23,874 nt of DNA from an uncultured Oscillospiraceae bacterium (lineage in GTDB: Bacteria; Bacillota; Clostridia; Oscillospirales; Oscillospiraceae), in the NCBI GenBank assembly GCA_910587395.1, contig CAJULJ010000041.1:1-23874 (forward strand). The letters run 5' to 3'. Shown here piece after piece: positions 7,775-15,385 of this stretch (positions are counted from its first letter, which is position 1; every line of letters begins with the position of its first letter). The position numbers were made by a program, and so were the translations under genes. The notes beneath the pieces were generated by a model. The model worked only from the letters and a program-made list of their open reading frames with translations. It ran no database searches and had not been told where the DNA came from.

Positions 7775-8617
7775 TTACTTTGTCGAGCCAGGGACAAATA
7801 ATTCTTTGAGGAAGGCGGTGGCTTCCTGGGCCTGCTCCTTCCCGGTCTGGTAGCTTTCCACCAGCAGGACGCCGTTCCTGCCGGAGAGGTCGTTGGCGGA
7901 CACGTCTACATGGAGCCACTGGCCGTCCACATACACGAGGTTCCAGGTGTGGGTCTTGCTGCTGACGGTGAAGCAGGGGATGTCCGCCGCCCCGCACAGG
8001 AACTTCAGCGCTCTGGCGTAGGACCCGCAGGCCGCTTTCAGCTCCCCGGCGTGGGGGGCGAAGGTCTGGGTGATGCCGGCTGTTTTCCCCTTTTGATAGG
8101 CCAGCAGGGTGCGGGTGTAGTCGTTGAAGTATCCTACCCGTTCCCGGTCTGAGGCCAGCGTCCAAGCATGGTCAAGGGCGGGTTGGATAAAGTCCAGGGG
8201 TGCCTGGTAGTTCTCCGGCATCTCAGCGGACACAGCGAAGTAGTCCAGGTACTGCCAGTAGTTGGTGAAGTTCTGCGGCACATGGTGTTCATACCGAAGA
8301 ACGCCCTCCATGCGCCCGATCAGCTTTTTCACTGCGCTGTAGTCCTCCTTGGATACCATGGTGTAGGCGGGAGCGGTGTCGCTGGTCCCGTCCACCATGG
8401 TCTGGCGGATGGCGTTGTACAGCTCCCGGCTGTACACGCCGGTGAACACCTCCGGGCTGGCCTCCTGGGAGAAGTCCTCCCGGCTCCAGTGATCCGCGCT
8501 GATGGCGTAGGGGGCGGGCGTCTGGGGTTGGTACTCCGCCGCTTGGGCGGGGATGGTCAGCAGGGCCGCAGTCATGGTTTCGACCAGAAGCAGGGACAGG
8601 GTTTTTCTGTTTTTCAT
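7775..8617 (-). CDS. Secreted transglutaminase-like (papain-fold) protein
   Basis: 280 aa from the ATG at 8617 (GAGGAATCG ribosome binding site). Signal peptide 1-27 (SLLLVETMTAALLTIPAQAAE). The C-terminal third carries a transglutaminase-like Cys-His-Asp triad: AACGSYARALKFLCGAADIP, then KTHTWNLVYVDGQWLHVDVS. This is the fold of microbial transglutaminase-like peptidases, which in Firmicutes are usually exported and cleave or cross-link peptides. The N-terminal half is helical, without a recognised domain. It stands alone, with a good terminator after it and a long non-coding leader before it. High GC and signal-peptide style match the outer conjugative element more than the defence cargo, so it may have been captured from such an element. 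Substrate unknown. Confidence 0.8.
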   Translation of the reverse strand: MKNRKTLSLLLVETMTAALLTIPAQAAEYQPQTPAPYAISADHWSREDFSQEASPEVFTGVYSRELYNAIRQTMVDGTSDTAPAYTMVSKEDYSAVKKLIGRMEGVLRYEHHVPQNFTNYWQYLDYFAVSAEMPENYQAPLDFIQPALDHAWTLASDRERVGYFNDYTRTLLAYQKGKTAGITQTFAPHAGELKAACGSYARALKFLCGAADIPCFTVSSKTHTWNLVYVDGQWLHVDVSANDLSGRNGVLLVESYQTGKEQAQEATAFLKELFVPGSTK

Positions 8618-8783
8618 GCTCGATTCCTCCGTTTCGTAATATGGTGGGGCTTTCGCAAACCGAACCATACCACAGAAGGCGGGGAAAGTCGAACACAATC
8701 GGCAGACAGGGTTTGGGCACTCCGCAGCCCGTTGCCGCTGATCTTCCGCCCGCAGGCGGCATTGGGGTCAGGGGATTTTCCCT

Positions 8784-8819
8784 GCAAGCTGCGCAAATGT
8801 ACATTTGCGCGATGCTTGC
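8784..8819. repeat. Perfect 20-bp palindrome inside a wider inverted repeat
   Basis: GCGCAAATGT (8791-8800) is followed directly by its reverse complement (8801-8810), so the palindrome has no loop. GCAAGC (8784-8789) and GCTTGC (8814-8819) extend it outward. It lies in about 420 bp of non-coding DNA between 8618 and 9039. A zero-loop palindrome fits a dimeric protein-binding site (operator or relaxosome/partition site) better than an RNA hairpin. Confidence 0.6.
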
Positions 8820-8821
8820 GC

Positions 8822-8871
8822 CCTCGCCGCCGGGGGCGGCGAGGCCTTGGCCCCGCCAGCGGCGGGGTTTT
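8822..8871 (+). terminator. Two consecutive GC-rich hairpins, the second terminator-like on the plus strand
   Basis: CCTCGCCGCC (8822-8831) pairs with GGCGGCGAGG (8835-8844) around a GGG loop. CCCCGCC (8851-8857) pairs with GGCGGGG (8861-8867) around AGC and is followed by TTTTC. The second has intrinsic-terminator form for plus-strand transcription, although no plus-strand gene is upstream. The rest of 8618-9013 holds no gene I can support. Confidence 0.5.
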
Positions 8872-9013
8872 CTACCGGCGGTAAATTGATTGGAATGGGC
8901 GGGTGGAGACCACCCTCTCATCAGAAAGGATACCACGCTGCTCCGTTTCCGCCTGCGGCAAACTGTGCCCGCTGGGTGTGATAGATTCACCTCGTCCTCT
9001 GTAAAAAGGGAAG

Positions 9014-9036
9014 CAGGGTGTCAATCATACACCCTG
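9014..9036 (-). terminator. Terminator hairpin after the 9040 gene
   Basis: On the minus strand CAGGGTGT pairs perfectly with ACACCCTG around a 7-nt loop and is followed by CTTCCCTTTTTA. It lies 4 bp beyond the 9040 stop. Confidence 0.65.
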
Positions 9037-9039
9037 TTC

Positions 9040-9330
9040 TTAAGCTTTCCCGGCTTGGGAAAGAATATCCTCCTCGCCGTCCTCGTCCAGCCAGACACAA
9101 GATGCGGCGCACTCCACGAACCAGTCGGAGCGTAGCAGGGACAGGATGATGTCCCACATGACGGCGAAGTCATCGCCGTGGCCCTTGTCCGTGAAAGAGA
9201 GGACATCTCCCTCAGAGACACAGGGAAAATTGTGGGTGGCAAATAGGCTTTTAATCGTTCGATGGACGTTCTCCAGCGTGAAGCCCCGTCGCTCTGCAAT
9301 GGCCTTGTCAAAAGAAAATTTCACATTCAT
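9040..9330 (-). CDS. Conserved small protein of unknown function
   Basis: 96 aa from the ATG at 9330 (ribosome binding site AGGAGGG about 9 nt upstream); an upstream in-frame ATG at 9372 lacks this. Soluble and acidic, starting MNVKFSFDKAIAERRGFTL, with a long central helix (DDFAVMWDIILSLLRSDWF) and a Trp/Asp/Glu-rich end (CVWLDEDGEEDILSQ). I recall similar proteins next to ParB-like and anti-restriction genes in clostridial integrative elements, but know no function. It lies downstream of the ParB-like gene and the 38-aa frame on the same strand and ends at a terminator, so it probably closes that operon. Confidence 0.7.
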   Translation of the reverse strand: MNVKFSFDKAIAERRGFTLENVHRTIKSLFATHNFPCVSEGDVLSFTDKGHGDDFAVMWDIILSLLRSDWFVECAASCVWLDEDGEEDILSQAGKA

Positions 9331-9368
9331 TTTGTGAGCCCTCCTACTATGCGGTGGCCCACATGATA

Positions 9369-9485
9369 TCACCTTCCCTCAGCAATATCCAGATAATTTG
9401 CCAGACAGTTCACGGTGAGGGGGTCAGCGTAGACACCCTTGCCAGAGCGATACCCTGATATGTGGACAGGCAGGGTGTCACACAT
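9369..9485 (-). CDS. Possible 38-aa small protein
   Basis: An ATG at 9485, 12 bp after the ParB-like stop, opens a 38-aa frame (MCDTLPVHISGYRSGKGVYA ... ADPLTVNCLANYLDIAEGR). It ends 38 bp before the next gene and fills the gap between the two. The composition is protein-like (GYRSGKG loop, amphipathic end) and the A/G-rich GGCAGGGGG upstream could act as a ribosome binding site. It could be a real small gene or the remnant C-terminus of a larger one. Function unknown. Confidence 0.4.
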   Translation of the reverse strand: MCDTLPVHISGYRSGKGVYADPLTVNCLANYLDIAEGR

Positions 9486-9497
9486 AACCCCCTGCCC

Positions 9498-10415
9498 TCA
9501 GCCCTGCTCCCTACCAGATGGCGCGTCTGGCCACTGGTTCACGCATGAAACTGCATTCTTGAGTAGGTCTCCAATGGTCTGAAACGTCTGGGCCAACTCG
9601 TAGGACTCCTGCACAGAGTCCTCAATTTCTTCCTGCGTCATGCGGGTACACTCCGTCCAGATCCGCACGTTTTCCTCTGTGGGGGTCAGCAGAACTGCTT
9701 TTTCATAGGCTTTACAGAACAGGCCGGCGATTTTCCCTCTGCGGTTCGCTTCCGCATCCGATTGGTTGATCTCCCGCACAGCCGACAGCATCTCGGCGGC
9801 AGCGGATTCTTGTTCCTCTGGTGGGAACTGTTGAACAGCTTTCAAAATCCTCCAGCCTCGGTTAATGGACAGTTCTTTGTTTTCCAGAGCGTCTTTCAGC
9901 GATTGGGGCGCATTTTCGGCCAGCTGTGCAATCCTGCCCATGGCCTGCTCCCCGATACCGACAGCCTGGGCCATCTCCTTACGTGTGTCCGTAGGGGAGT
10001 AACCTTTCGGCGAATTCACCGAAAGGTCGGTGCGGGTTCCCTGGTTCGCTCTCGCCCTGGCTTCAAACTCCGGTTTCAGCTTCAGCGCGATCTTGCCCAA
10101 TTCCCATTTGTCCAGGTTACGGCGGCCCTTCTGGGTGTCCAGCGCCCACTGCTTGGCTTCCAGCAGATCGGCGAACGAGAACACCAGCATTCTATGGGGC
10201 AAGCCGTGCTTTTCACAGATTCGGAAGCGATTGTGGCCATCTACAATGGCCATATCCTCATTGACAATGATGGGGGCGTAGCATCCGTTTTCCAGGATAT
10301 CGCTCTCCAAAGCAGAAAACTGCTCTCCGCTTAACGGCGGGAGCAGTTGTTCCATCTCCGGCAGAACGACAGGGGTTCGCTCAGAGCTGCTGTATTCAGT
10401 TTTTGTGTTTTGCAT
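9498..10415 (-). CDS. ParB/Srx-fold N-terminal domain protein
   Basis: 305 aa with a good AAGGAG ribosome binding site before the ATG at 10415. Residues about 20-100 form a ParB/sulfiredoxin-like domain (PLSGEQFSALESDILENGCY, APIIVNEDMAIVDGHNRFRI) with the GHNR-type signature that marks the nucleotide-binding pocket of ParB. The middle has an HTH-like region (TRKEMAQAVGIGEQAMGRIA). The C-terminal third is helical. Plasmid and element ParB-like proteins act in partition, regulation or, in some families, as nucleases; there is no parA beside it, so partition is not certain. It heads a minus-strand group with the 38-aa frame and the 96-aa protein, divergent from the plus-strand defence cargo. 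Confidence 0.82.
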   Translation of the reverse strand: MQNTKTEYSSSERTPVVLPEMEQLLPPLSGEQFSALESDILENGCYAPIIVNEDMAIVDGHNRFRICEKHGLPHRMLVFSFADLLEAKQWALDTQKGRRNLDKWELGKIALKLKPEFEARARANQGTRTDLSVNSPKGYSPTDTRKEMAQAVGIGEQAMGRIAQLAENAPQSLKDALENKELSINRGWRILKAVQQFPPEEQESAAAEMLSAVREINQSDAEANRRGKIAGLFCKAYEKAVLLTPTEENVRIWTECTRMTQEEIEDSVQESYELAQTFQTIGDLLKNAVSCVNQWPDAPSGREQG

Positions 10416-10577
10416 AGTACATCTCCTTCAGTTTGATTTTGAAGGTCATCGCCGCAAATTGCCGTTCTACCCAATCCGGTTCCTGACAGGCAACCCTGCT
10501 CGGCGCTGTGTCGTATGGCTTCCCTTGGCCCGCTCCCTCAAACTGAAATCATGACAGGCTTCCCCGAAAAAGTATCT

Positions 10578-10658
10578 GATTGGACGGTCATTTACTTTTA
10601 CCCCCAAGCGCATATGCACCTGGGGGTACAGCGTAAAGCCTGTAAATGACGTCCAATC
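10578..10658. repeat. Nested long inverted repeat (outer about 17 bp, inner 8 bp)
   Basis: GATTGGACGGTCATTTAC (10578-10595) is the reverse complement of 10642-10658 apart from one extra G. Inside it TACCCCCA (10599-10606) pairs with TGGGGGTA (10621-10628), leaving an apex containing GCATATGC. The whole 81-bp unit could fold as one long stem or extrude as a cruciform. It lies in the 600-bp divergent spacer between the ParB-like gene and the defence cargo, which holds no convincing complete gene. Candidates are a replication or partition site, a regulatory RNA or a small repeat element. Confidence 0.6.
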
Positions 10659-10831
10659 TCTTTCGAGAAAGCCTATTAGAATAGATATGAAGTAAAAAAT
10701 GATTTCCAATAATACCGCTGTAATAGTAAGTATAGCATCTACGGGAAAATATGTCAACCCTATTAATTGCTTGATTTTCTAGTCTCTGATAATATGTTAC
10801 CGGGTGCTATCTCACAAGAGATACATGCGGC

Positions 10832-10900
10832 ATGGCCTACATCGTCCGCTTTGCGAAGCGAACAGGGGCTCAGAGTCATAAATCTTGCGGATACTCCTGA
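10832..10900 (+). pseudogene. Possible remnant of a MobV-type relaxase N-terminus
   Basis: A 22-codon frame starting MAYIVRFAKRTGAQ resembles the first residues of Mob/Pre (MobV) relaxases, which begin M-A-x-x-(V/L)-RFAK-x-(K/R)-x-(G/N). It then hits a stop, with no continuation. If real, it marks the edge of another mobile module lost when the defence cargo was joined here. The match is short, so confidence is low. Confidence 0.3.
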
Positions 10901-10959
10901 CAAAAGAGGGGGCAGAGCAAAAATCCCCTATTATTCGACCAGGATAGTCCTCTACTTAC

Positions 10960-10989
10960 TTGCCAAGAGTGAGGGTGCCATGCTATAAT
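10960..10989 (+). promoter_or_regulatory. Strong sigma-70/sigma-A promoter for the defence cargo
   Basis: -35 TTGCCA (10960-10965), 18-bp spacer, -10 TATAAT (10984-10989) with an extended TG one base before the -10. It lies 26 bp upstream of the GTG start at 11016, which has AGGTGG 6 nt before it. All cargo genes up to the inversion at about 16659 follow on the same strand with short gaps, so this is the likely operon promoter. Confidence 0.75.
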
Positions 10990-11015
10990 ACTGCCGATGC
11001 TTCAGGTGGTAGGGG

Positions 11016-12740
11016 GTGAGCGGCTTGTGGTGCAGGAATTGCAATATTGAAACCAATGCGGATGTTTGTCCAGTCTGTGGCGTTGCCACTGCTGAGGATT
11101 TGCCCGTTGAAGTTTACTGGTGTCCACACTGCCGAGTCCCCATTATTTACCTCGTGAGCCAACCAGACAAGGGTGTTTGTACTGTTTGCGGCGGAAAAAG
11201 CAAGTACATCTCCGCCGACCTTCGTCCAGTTTTCCCCGAAGAGCGCCTGCTCGTTGAGATTCTGCTTGGCAAGTCTCCGAATGAGTGGATTGATTGCTCC
11301 ATCTGGGCCAGCAACAATAGATACTATATTGATGGTAAGCCCATCTCGATGCCAAACAGTATTTATCAAAACAGTGATACTAGTGTAATTGCCGCTTGCA
11401 TAGAGGAGCATAAGGCTGGCAACACCTATAAAGCCTTTGACCAGCATATAGCTCTGTTCATCAAAGCAAACAAGCGGCGGCTGGATTTTCTCAAAGACGA
11501 AGCGGGACAGTTCATCACCTGCGCGGCCAAAGGATTTGCACCGGAGCAGATTGTGGCGTCCTTCTCAGGCGGCAAGGACTCAACGGTGACAGCCGACCTT
11601 GCCATCAAAGCACTGAGCAATCCAAGTCTCGTACATATCTTTGGCGACACAACCCTGGAGTTCCCCGCCACCATGGAATATGCTAAGCGATACCGTGATG
11701 CACATCCTGAAGCCATCTTCCAGGTAGCCCGAAACGATGACCAGGATTTCTATGAGGTTTGCGACGATATTGGGCCGCCAGCCCGGATGATGCGCTGGTG
11801 CTGCTCCATGTTTAAGACTGGCCCGATCACACGTATCATAAACAGCCTTTATGGGAGCGAGCAGATTTTGACTTTTTATGGCATTCGAAAAGCAGAATCT
11901 GTGAGCCGAAGTAAATATAACCGTATTGAGGACAGTGCTGATGCGGTCAAGATCAAACAACAGACTGTTGCGTCTCCAATTTTTTTCTGGAAAGATATCG
12001 ATATCTGGCTCTATATCTTGGCTGAGCAGATCGATTTCAATGATGCTTATCGTCTTGGTTACGACCGTGTCGGTTGCTGGTGCTGCCCGAACAACACCCC
12101 TCGGGCTCAGTTCCTCTCCAGCATCTATATGCCTGAGCGCTCCAAGGCTTGGAGGAAGTTCCTCGTGAGCTTTGCGGAGCGGATCGGCAAGCCTGACCCG
12201 GAGGTCTATGTGGACTCCGGGAAATGGAAAGCTCGCCAGGGCGGAAATGGCCTCGCTTCGGCGAGTGATGTCAAAATCAGGTTCACCAACTGCACGGCTG
12301 AGGATCACGCCAAGATATACCGGCTGGTTCGGCCTTTTGATGACGAACTCATTGGGATGTTCGTGCCATTTGGCCGGGTAGCACCGGAGTTAGGCAAAAA
12401 ACTGTTGCGAGAGGTGATTGTGCTGGACAACCGCACAAATGTTCCAATCCTGTCACTACAGCCTTTTGCTCAAGACAGCTATGATTATGCCGTGAAAGTG
12501 CGGACGATGAATGTGGCAGACCATGATGATTTGCAGCGTATGGTTAGCTACCAGATTCGCAAGTTCAACGCTTGCCGAAAATGCCTTAAATGTGAGTCAG
12601 TCTGCAGGGCTGGGGCTATCTCCATCAGTGCTATCGGCTATTATATAGACCCCTATAAATGTATCCACTGCAAGGCATGTGTCACCGCGAAGTATATTGA
12701 CGGTGGGTGTACAATGGACAAGTATCTGAGAACCAAGTAG
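11016..12740 (+). CDS. SspD/DndC-like PAPS-reductase-family sulfurtransferase with zinc ribbons and C-terminal ferredoxin domain
   Basis: 574 aa from a GTG start. Residues 1-60 contain four CxxC pairs (Cys6/9, 18/21, 36/39, 55/58), i.e. two zinc ribbons. The central domain is of the PAPS reductase/ATP pyrophosphatase family, with the PP-loop SFSGGKDST (184-189) and following motifs (HIFGDTTLEFPATMEYAKRY; RWCCSMFKTGP; YGIRKAESVSRSKYN; VGCWCCPNN). The C-terminus has two ferredoxin-like clusters (CRKCLKCESVC near 525-540; CIHCKACVTAKYIDGGC at 549-565). In phosphorothioation, DndC and SspD use ATP to activate the site and carry sulfur from the cysteine desulfurase. The adjacent DUF4007, ATPase and desulfurase genes support that role. 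First gene of the cargo operon; its stop is 14 bp before the next start. Appears intact. Confidence 0.87.
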   Translation: MSGLWCRNCNIETNADVCPVCGVATAEDLPVEVYWCPHCRVPIIYLVSQPDKGVCTVCGGKSKYISADLRPVFPEERLLVEILLGKSPNEWIDCSIWASNNRYYIDGKPISMPNSIYQNSDTSVIAACIEEHKAGNTYKAFDQHIALFIKANKRRLDFLKDEAGQFITCAAKGFAPEQIVASFSGGKDSTVTADLAIKALSNPSLVHIFGDTTLEFPATMEYAKRYRDAHPEAIFQVARNDDQDFYEVCDDIGPPARMMRWCCSMFKTGPITRIINSLYGSEQILTFYGIRKAESVSRSKYNRIEDSADAVKIKQQTVASPIFFWKDIDIWLYILAEQIDFNDAYRLGYDRVGCWCCPNNTPRAQFLSSIYMPERSKAWRKFLVSFAERIGKPDPEVYVDSGKWKARQGGNGLASASDVKIRFTNCTAEDHAKIYRLVRPFDDELIGMFVPFGRVAPELGKKLLREVIVLDNRTNVPILSLQPFAQDSYDYAVKVRTMNVADHDDLQRMVSYQIRKFNACRKCLKCESVCRAGAISISAIGYYIDPYKCIHCKACVTAKYIDGGCTMDKYLRTK

Positions 12741-12754
12741 GAGGAGATGAGGCA

Positions 12755-13639
12755 ATGAAGTTCCGTGCGCACGATACATTTTTCATCCGAAAAGGGTGGT
12801 TAAGCAAGGGCATGAAATATGTGAATGCCAAGGAGGATATCTTTATTGCCAAGGATGAGAACCCAATGGATGTGCTCGGGATTGGTGCAAATATGGTCAA
12901 GGCGCTCCGTTATTGGCTACAAGCAGTAGGGCTGACCGAGGAACCAACATCCGGGCGGCGAATCCAGCACTTTACTCCCCTCGGAAATAGTATATTTAAT
13001 AATGACCGCTACATTGAGGAAAGCGGCACAGTATATCTTTTGCAGTATCGTCTCGCTTGTAACCGCGAGGACGCAACCGCCTGGTACTACTTCTTCAATG
13101 AGTTCAATATGTCTGAGTTCGGTCGGGACGACTTCGTGACCTCCCTGCAGAACTTTATTAGGATGGTGGACAGTTCAGAGAATATTGCTATCCGTTCCCT
13201 CAATGATGATTTTACTTGTATCATCAATACCTATGTTCCCCGCTATAAGACCAACCCAAATCGTGTTTCCCCGGAAAGCAACATTGACTGCCCGCTTGGT
13301 GAGCTTGGACTGGTCGATATTTTGAGCAAGGAAAGAAAAACCTACAGGAAGTCGATTCCTGTGGCGAGTTCAATCAACCCATGGATTGCGTTAGCTGTTA
13401 TTGCCGACCGCGCTGGTGCGCAAAAAGAGATTAGCCTTAACGAGCTGTTGACCGCACCCTGCAATATCGGCAGAGTGTTCAACCTAGATGCCATTACCAT
13501 GCTTGACGTGCTTTATCAAATAGAGCGGATCGGCGAGGTGAAGATCAATCGCACTGCAGGACTGGACGTAGTGCGCCTAATAAACGACCGCACCTTCCAA
13601 GATTGTGTCGAAGCGTATTATGCCAGCATTAACGAGTAA
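12755..13639 (+). CDS. DUF4007 family protein (SspB-like)
   Basis: 294 aa from the ATG at 12755, preceded by GGAGGAG; the longer frame from 12707 lies inside the upstream gene. The N-terminus has the DUF4007 pattern HDTFFIRKGWLSKGMKYV and LGIGANMVKALRYWLQAVGL. The C-terminal part is predicted winged-helix-like (ISLNELLTAPCNIGRVFNLD, MLDVLYQIERIGEVKINRTA). To my knowledge DUF4007 is the domain of SspB, the nicking component of single-strand phosphorothioation systems, and DUF4007 genes commonly flank DndC/SspD-like genes. It lies 14 bp after the sulfurtransferase and 17 bp before the ATPase, a tight operon. Appears intact. The SspB assignment is from family memory, not alignment. Confidence 0.85.
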   Translation: MKFRAHDTFFIRKGWLSKGMKYVNAKEDIFIAKDENPMDVLGIGANMVKALRYWLQAVGLTEEPTSGRRIQHFTPLGNSIFNNDRYIEESGTVYLLQYRLACNREDATAWYYFFNEFNMSEFGRDDFVTSLQNFIRMVDSSENIAIRSLNDDFTCIINTYVPRYKTNPNRVSPESNIDCPLGELGLVDILSKERKTYRKSIPVASSINPWIALAVIADRAGAQKEISLNELLTAPCNIGRVFNLDAITMLDVLYQIERIGEVKINRTAGLDVVRLINDRTFQDCVEAYYASINE

Positions 13640-13656
13640 ACCAGGAGAGTGGAGCA

Positions 13657-14025
13657 ATGAGCGAGATGATTTCTGTTGCCTCTGGATTTCAATACTCTGT
13701 AAATATCGGGTATGATCTCCACAATGAGGACAAGTTAAAAAATTTCATCCCCACACAGTCTGCGTTGCGGCTGCTGGAGGAAATTCTGGCCAGCACCTCT
13801 GTGACTTCCACCGAGCGGGCGCGAATTTTGATTGGTGCGTATGGTAAAGGAAAATCTCACATTGTGCTCACGATTCTCTCTATACTCCTCAGAAAAGACT
13901 TGGCATTGTTTGAAAAGCTCCTGCCCAAAATCGAAGAGGATCCTAAGTTAGCACAGTATATACATAACTATTATTCTGACCTCAGCCATCATTTCCCGTT
14001 TGCCAGAGGACTCACTGGAGGCTAA
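13657..14025 (+). pseudogene. N-terminal fragment of an SspC-like P-loop ATPase
   Basis: ATG with GGAGAGTGGAG upstream. It begins MSEMISVASGFQYSVNIGYD and has a Walker A motif GAYGKGKSH at about residues 59-67, then LTILSILLRKDLALFEKLLP. From about residue 105 (YIHNYYSD) the frame runs into unrelated codons and stops at 14025. A second frame, offset by +1 and open from at least 13982, continues with ATPase-like sequence, so an internal deletion with frameshift lies near 13970-13995. SspC-type ATPases are usually far longer, so most of the motor is missing and this gene cannot be functional as written. In intact systems the SspC ATPase acts with SspB and SspD. Confidence 0.78.
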
Positions 14026-14662
14026 ACTTGTCAAAACAATCTCGCTTATCTACACTTTGGCTCAATTTGAGCGGCTAAAACCAACCAAAGACGAGATAGT
14101 GAGCATTTTCTCGACAGCTTATACCGTATCCGAGATTACCGATGCCATTGATAATCTAATTGAAAAAGAGTTTGTCGTATACCTTAAACGCAGCAATAAC
14201 TATCTGCGCTTGAAGCAAAGCTCCGGTATTGATATATGGCAGAAAATTAATGACCTTGTGGAAGCCAACGCCAACCAGATTTCCGTGAGGGAAATTCTAA
14301 ACACTACCAATTTTGACAACTATCTCGGTTTGCAGGGAACGGGACAGGAGGTCTCTATCATGCGGAGTACCCTTGTCCGCACTGGACTCTGGGATGAATC
14401 GGATGGAATGCCCCGAATTGTCCTGCATCCCAAGGACCGCTACGTCACCAATATGATACAGTCCATTGAAGATTTCTTCCTGGACGCTCGAAATACCGGT
14501 TCTGTTTGCTTTGATGCGCTTTATAGTACGCTCACCCTGCCTGAACATAGTATTGGACTACGGCGTGGGCTAATCCCAATCTATCTTGCTGCGGCAATGC
14601 ATGAGTATAAGGATCAGCTTCTTATCAGTTTGATAGCGGCAAGCCAGACCTCGTTATTGTGA
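14000..14662 (+). pseudogene. Middle fragment of the SspC-like ATPase, fused at its end to the desulfurase gene
   Basis: A frame with a TTG at 14000 (open upstream to about 13964) encodes SRLPEDSLEAKLVKTISLIY, an HTH-like block (DEIVSIFSTAYTVSEITDAI, DNLIEKEFVVYLKRSNNYLR), then ILHPKDRYVTNM-like and LRRGLIPIYLAAAMHEYKDQ segments. It is the part of the ATPase beyond the lost core. After about 14625 (QLLIS) the sequence in another frame is already cysteine desulfurase, so the C-terminus of this protein is also gone. The stop codon overlaps a GTG (GTGA at 14659), the first possible start for the downstream desulfurase remnant. Same operon; non-functional as it stands. Confidence 0.7.
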
Positions 14663-15372
14663 GCCATGCCAGCAATGTTATCGGCCTGATTGCTCCCGTT
14701 GAGGATATTTTCCGCATTTCCAAAGGGTATGGATCCCATACCGTGTTGGACATGGCACAGACTGCCGGACTGGTAGACTGCAACATTGGTCAAGAACTGT
14801 TCGACTTTGCTGTGTTTGCAGGACATAAGACTTTGCTTGGTCCTACCGGGATATCTGGCTTTGTGATGAAACCGGATATCAAGTTGCCGTCAGTGCTGTT
14901 TGGAGGCACAGGATTTGAGTCTGCAAATCAAGATATGCCCAGCACCTTGCCGGAGCGTTTCGAGTTTGGCACGATGAATACCTCTGGGATTGGAGGACTA
15001 AATGCAGCATTAAGATGGATTGCAGGAAAAGGCACAGCGAACCTCTACACAAAGGAGCTGGAGAAAAGAACGCAATTATTAAATCTCCTCAGCAAATACA
15101 ACTTTATCAAGATTATTGGCAACATCGAGGGAAGACAATATGTTGGAATTATTTCCTGCGTGATAGATGGAATCAGCAGCGATATTGCCGGTCAGATATT
15201 TGCAGAACGGAACATAGCCGTGCGGACCGGCCTCCATTGCGCTCCTCTGGCCCACCAATTTCTTGGCACTTATCCGGCGGGCACTATTCGATTTAGCGTT
15301 AATCACTTTACTTCCGATGAGGATTTTAACGAACTGGAGCAGGTCCTTGATGGAATAGCCGAAGAACTGTAG
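14629..15372 (+). pseudogene. Cysteine desulfurase (SspA/DndA/IscS fold), N-terminal third deleted
   Basis: Class-V aminotransferase sequence in frame from about 14629 (FDSGKPDLVIVSHASNVIGL), with the first available start a GTG at 14659. Visible features: DMAQTAGLVDCNIGQ (PLP-binding Asp/Gln region), FAGHKTLLGPTGISGF with the PLP lysine, GTMNTSGIGGLNAALRWI, and the catalytic cysteine loop AVRTGLHCAPLAHQ. About 248 residues remain, where the family is usually near 380, so the first 130-150 residues, which include substrate- and PLP-phosphate-contacting parts, are missing. These enzymes take sulfur from cysteine and pass it to the DndC/SspD protein. Even if translated from the GTG, activity is doubtful; the host IscS could substitute, as reported for some Dnd systems that lack dndA. 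Confidence 0.83.
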
Positions 15373-15385
15373 GTGGAGGGCGAAT

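Noticed and set aside
10467..10757. 96-codon minus-strand frame upstream of the ParB-like gene
   Set aside because: It runs through both arms of the nested inverted repeat, has no ribosome binding site and shows no domain-like composition apart from a short hydrophobic start.
11143..12308. Minus-strand frames opposite the sulfurtransferase (for example 11580-12308)
   Set aside because: The plus frame carries SGGKDS, zinc ribbons and ferredoxin clusters. The minus frames have no start signals.
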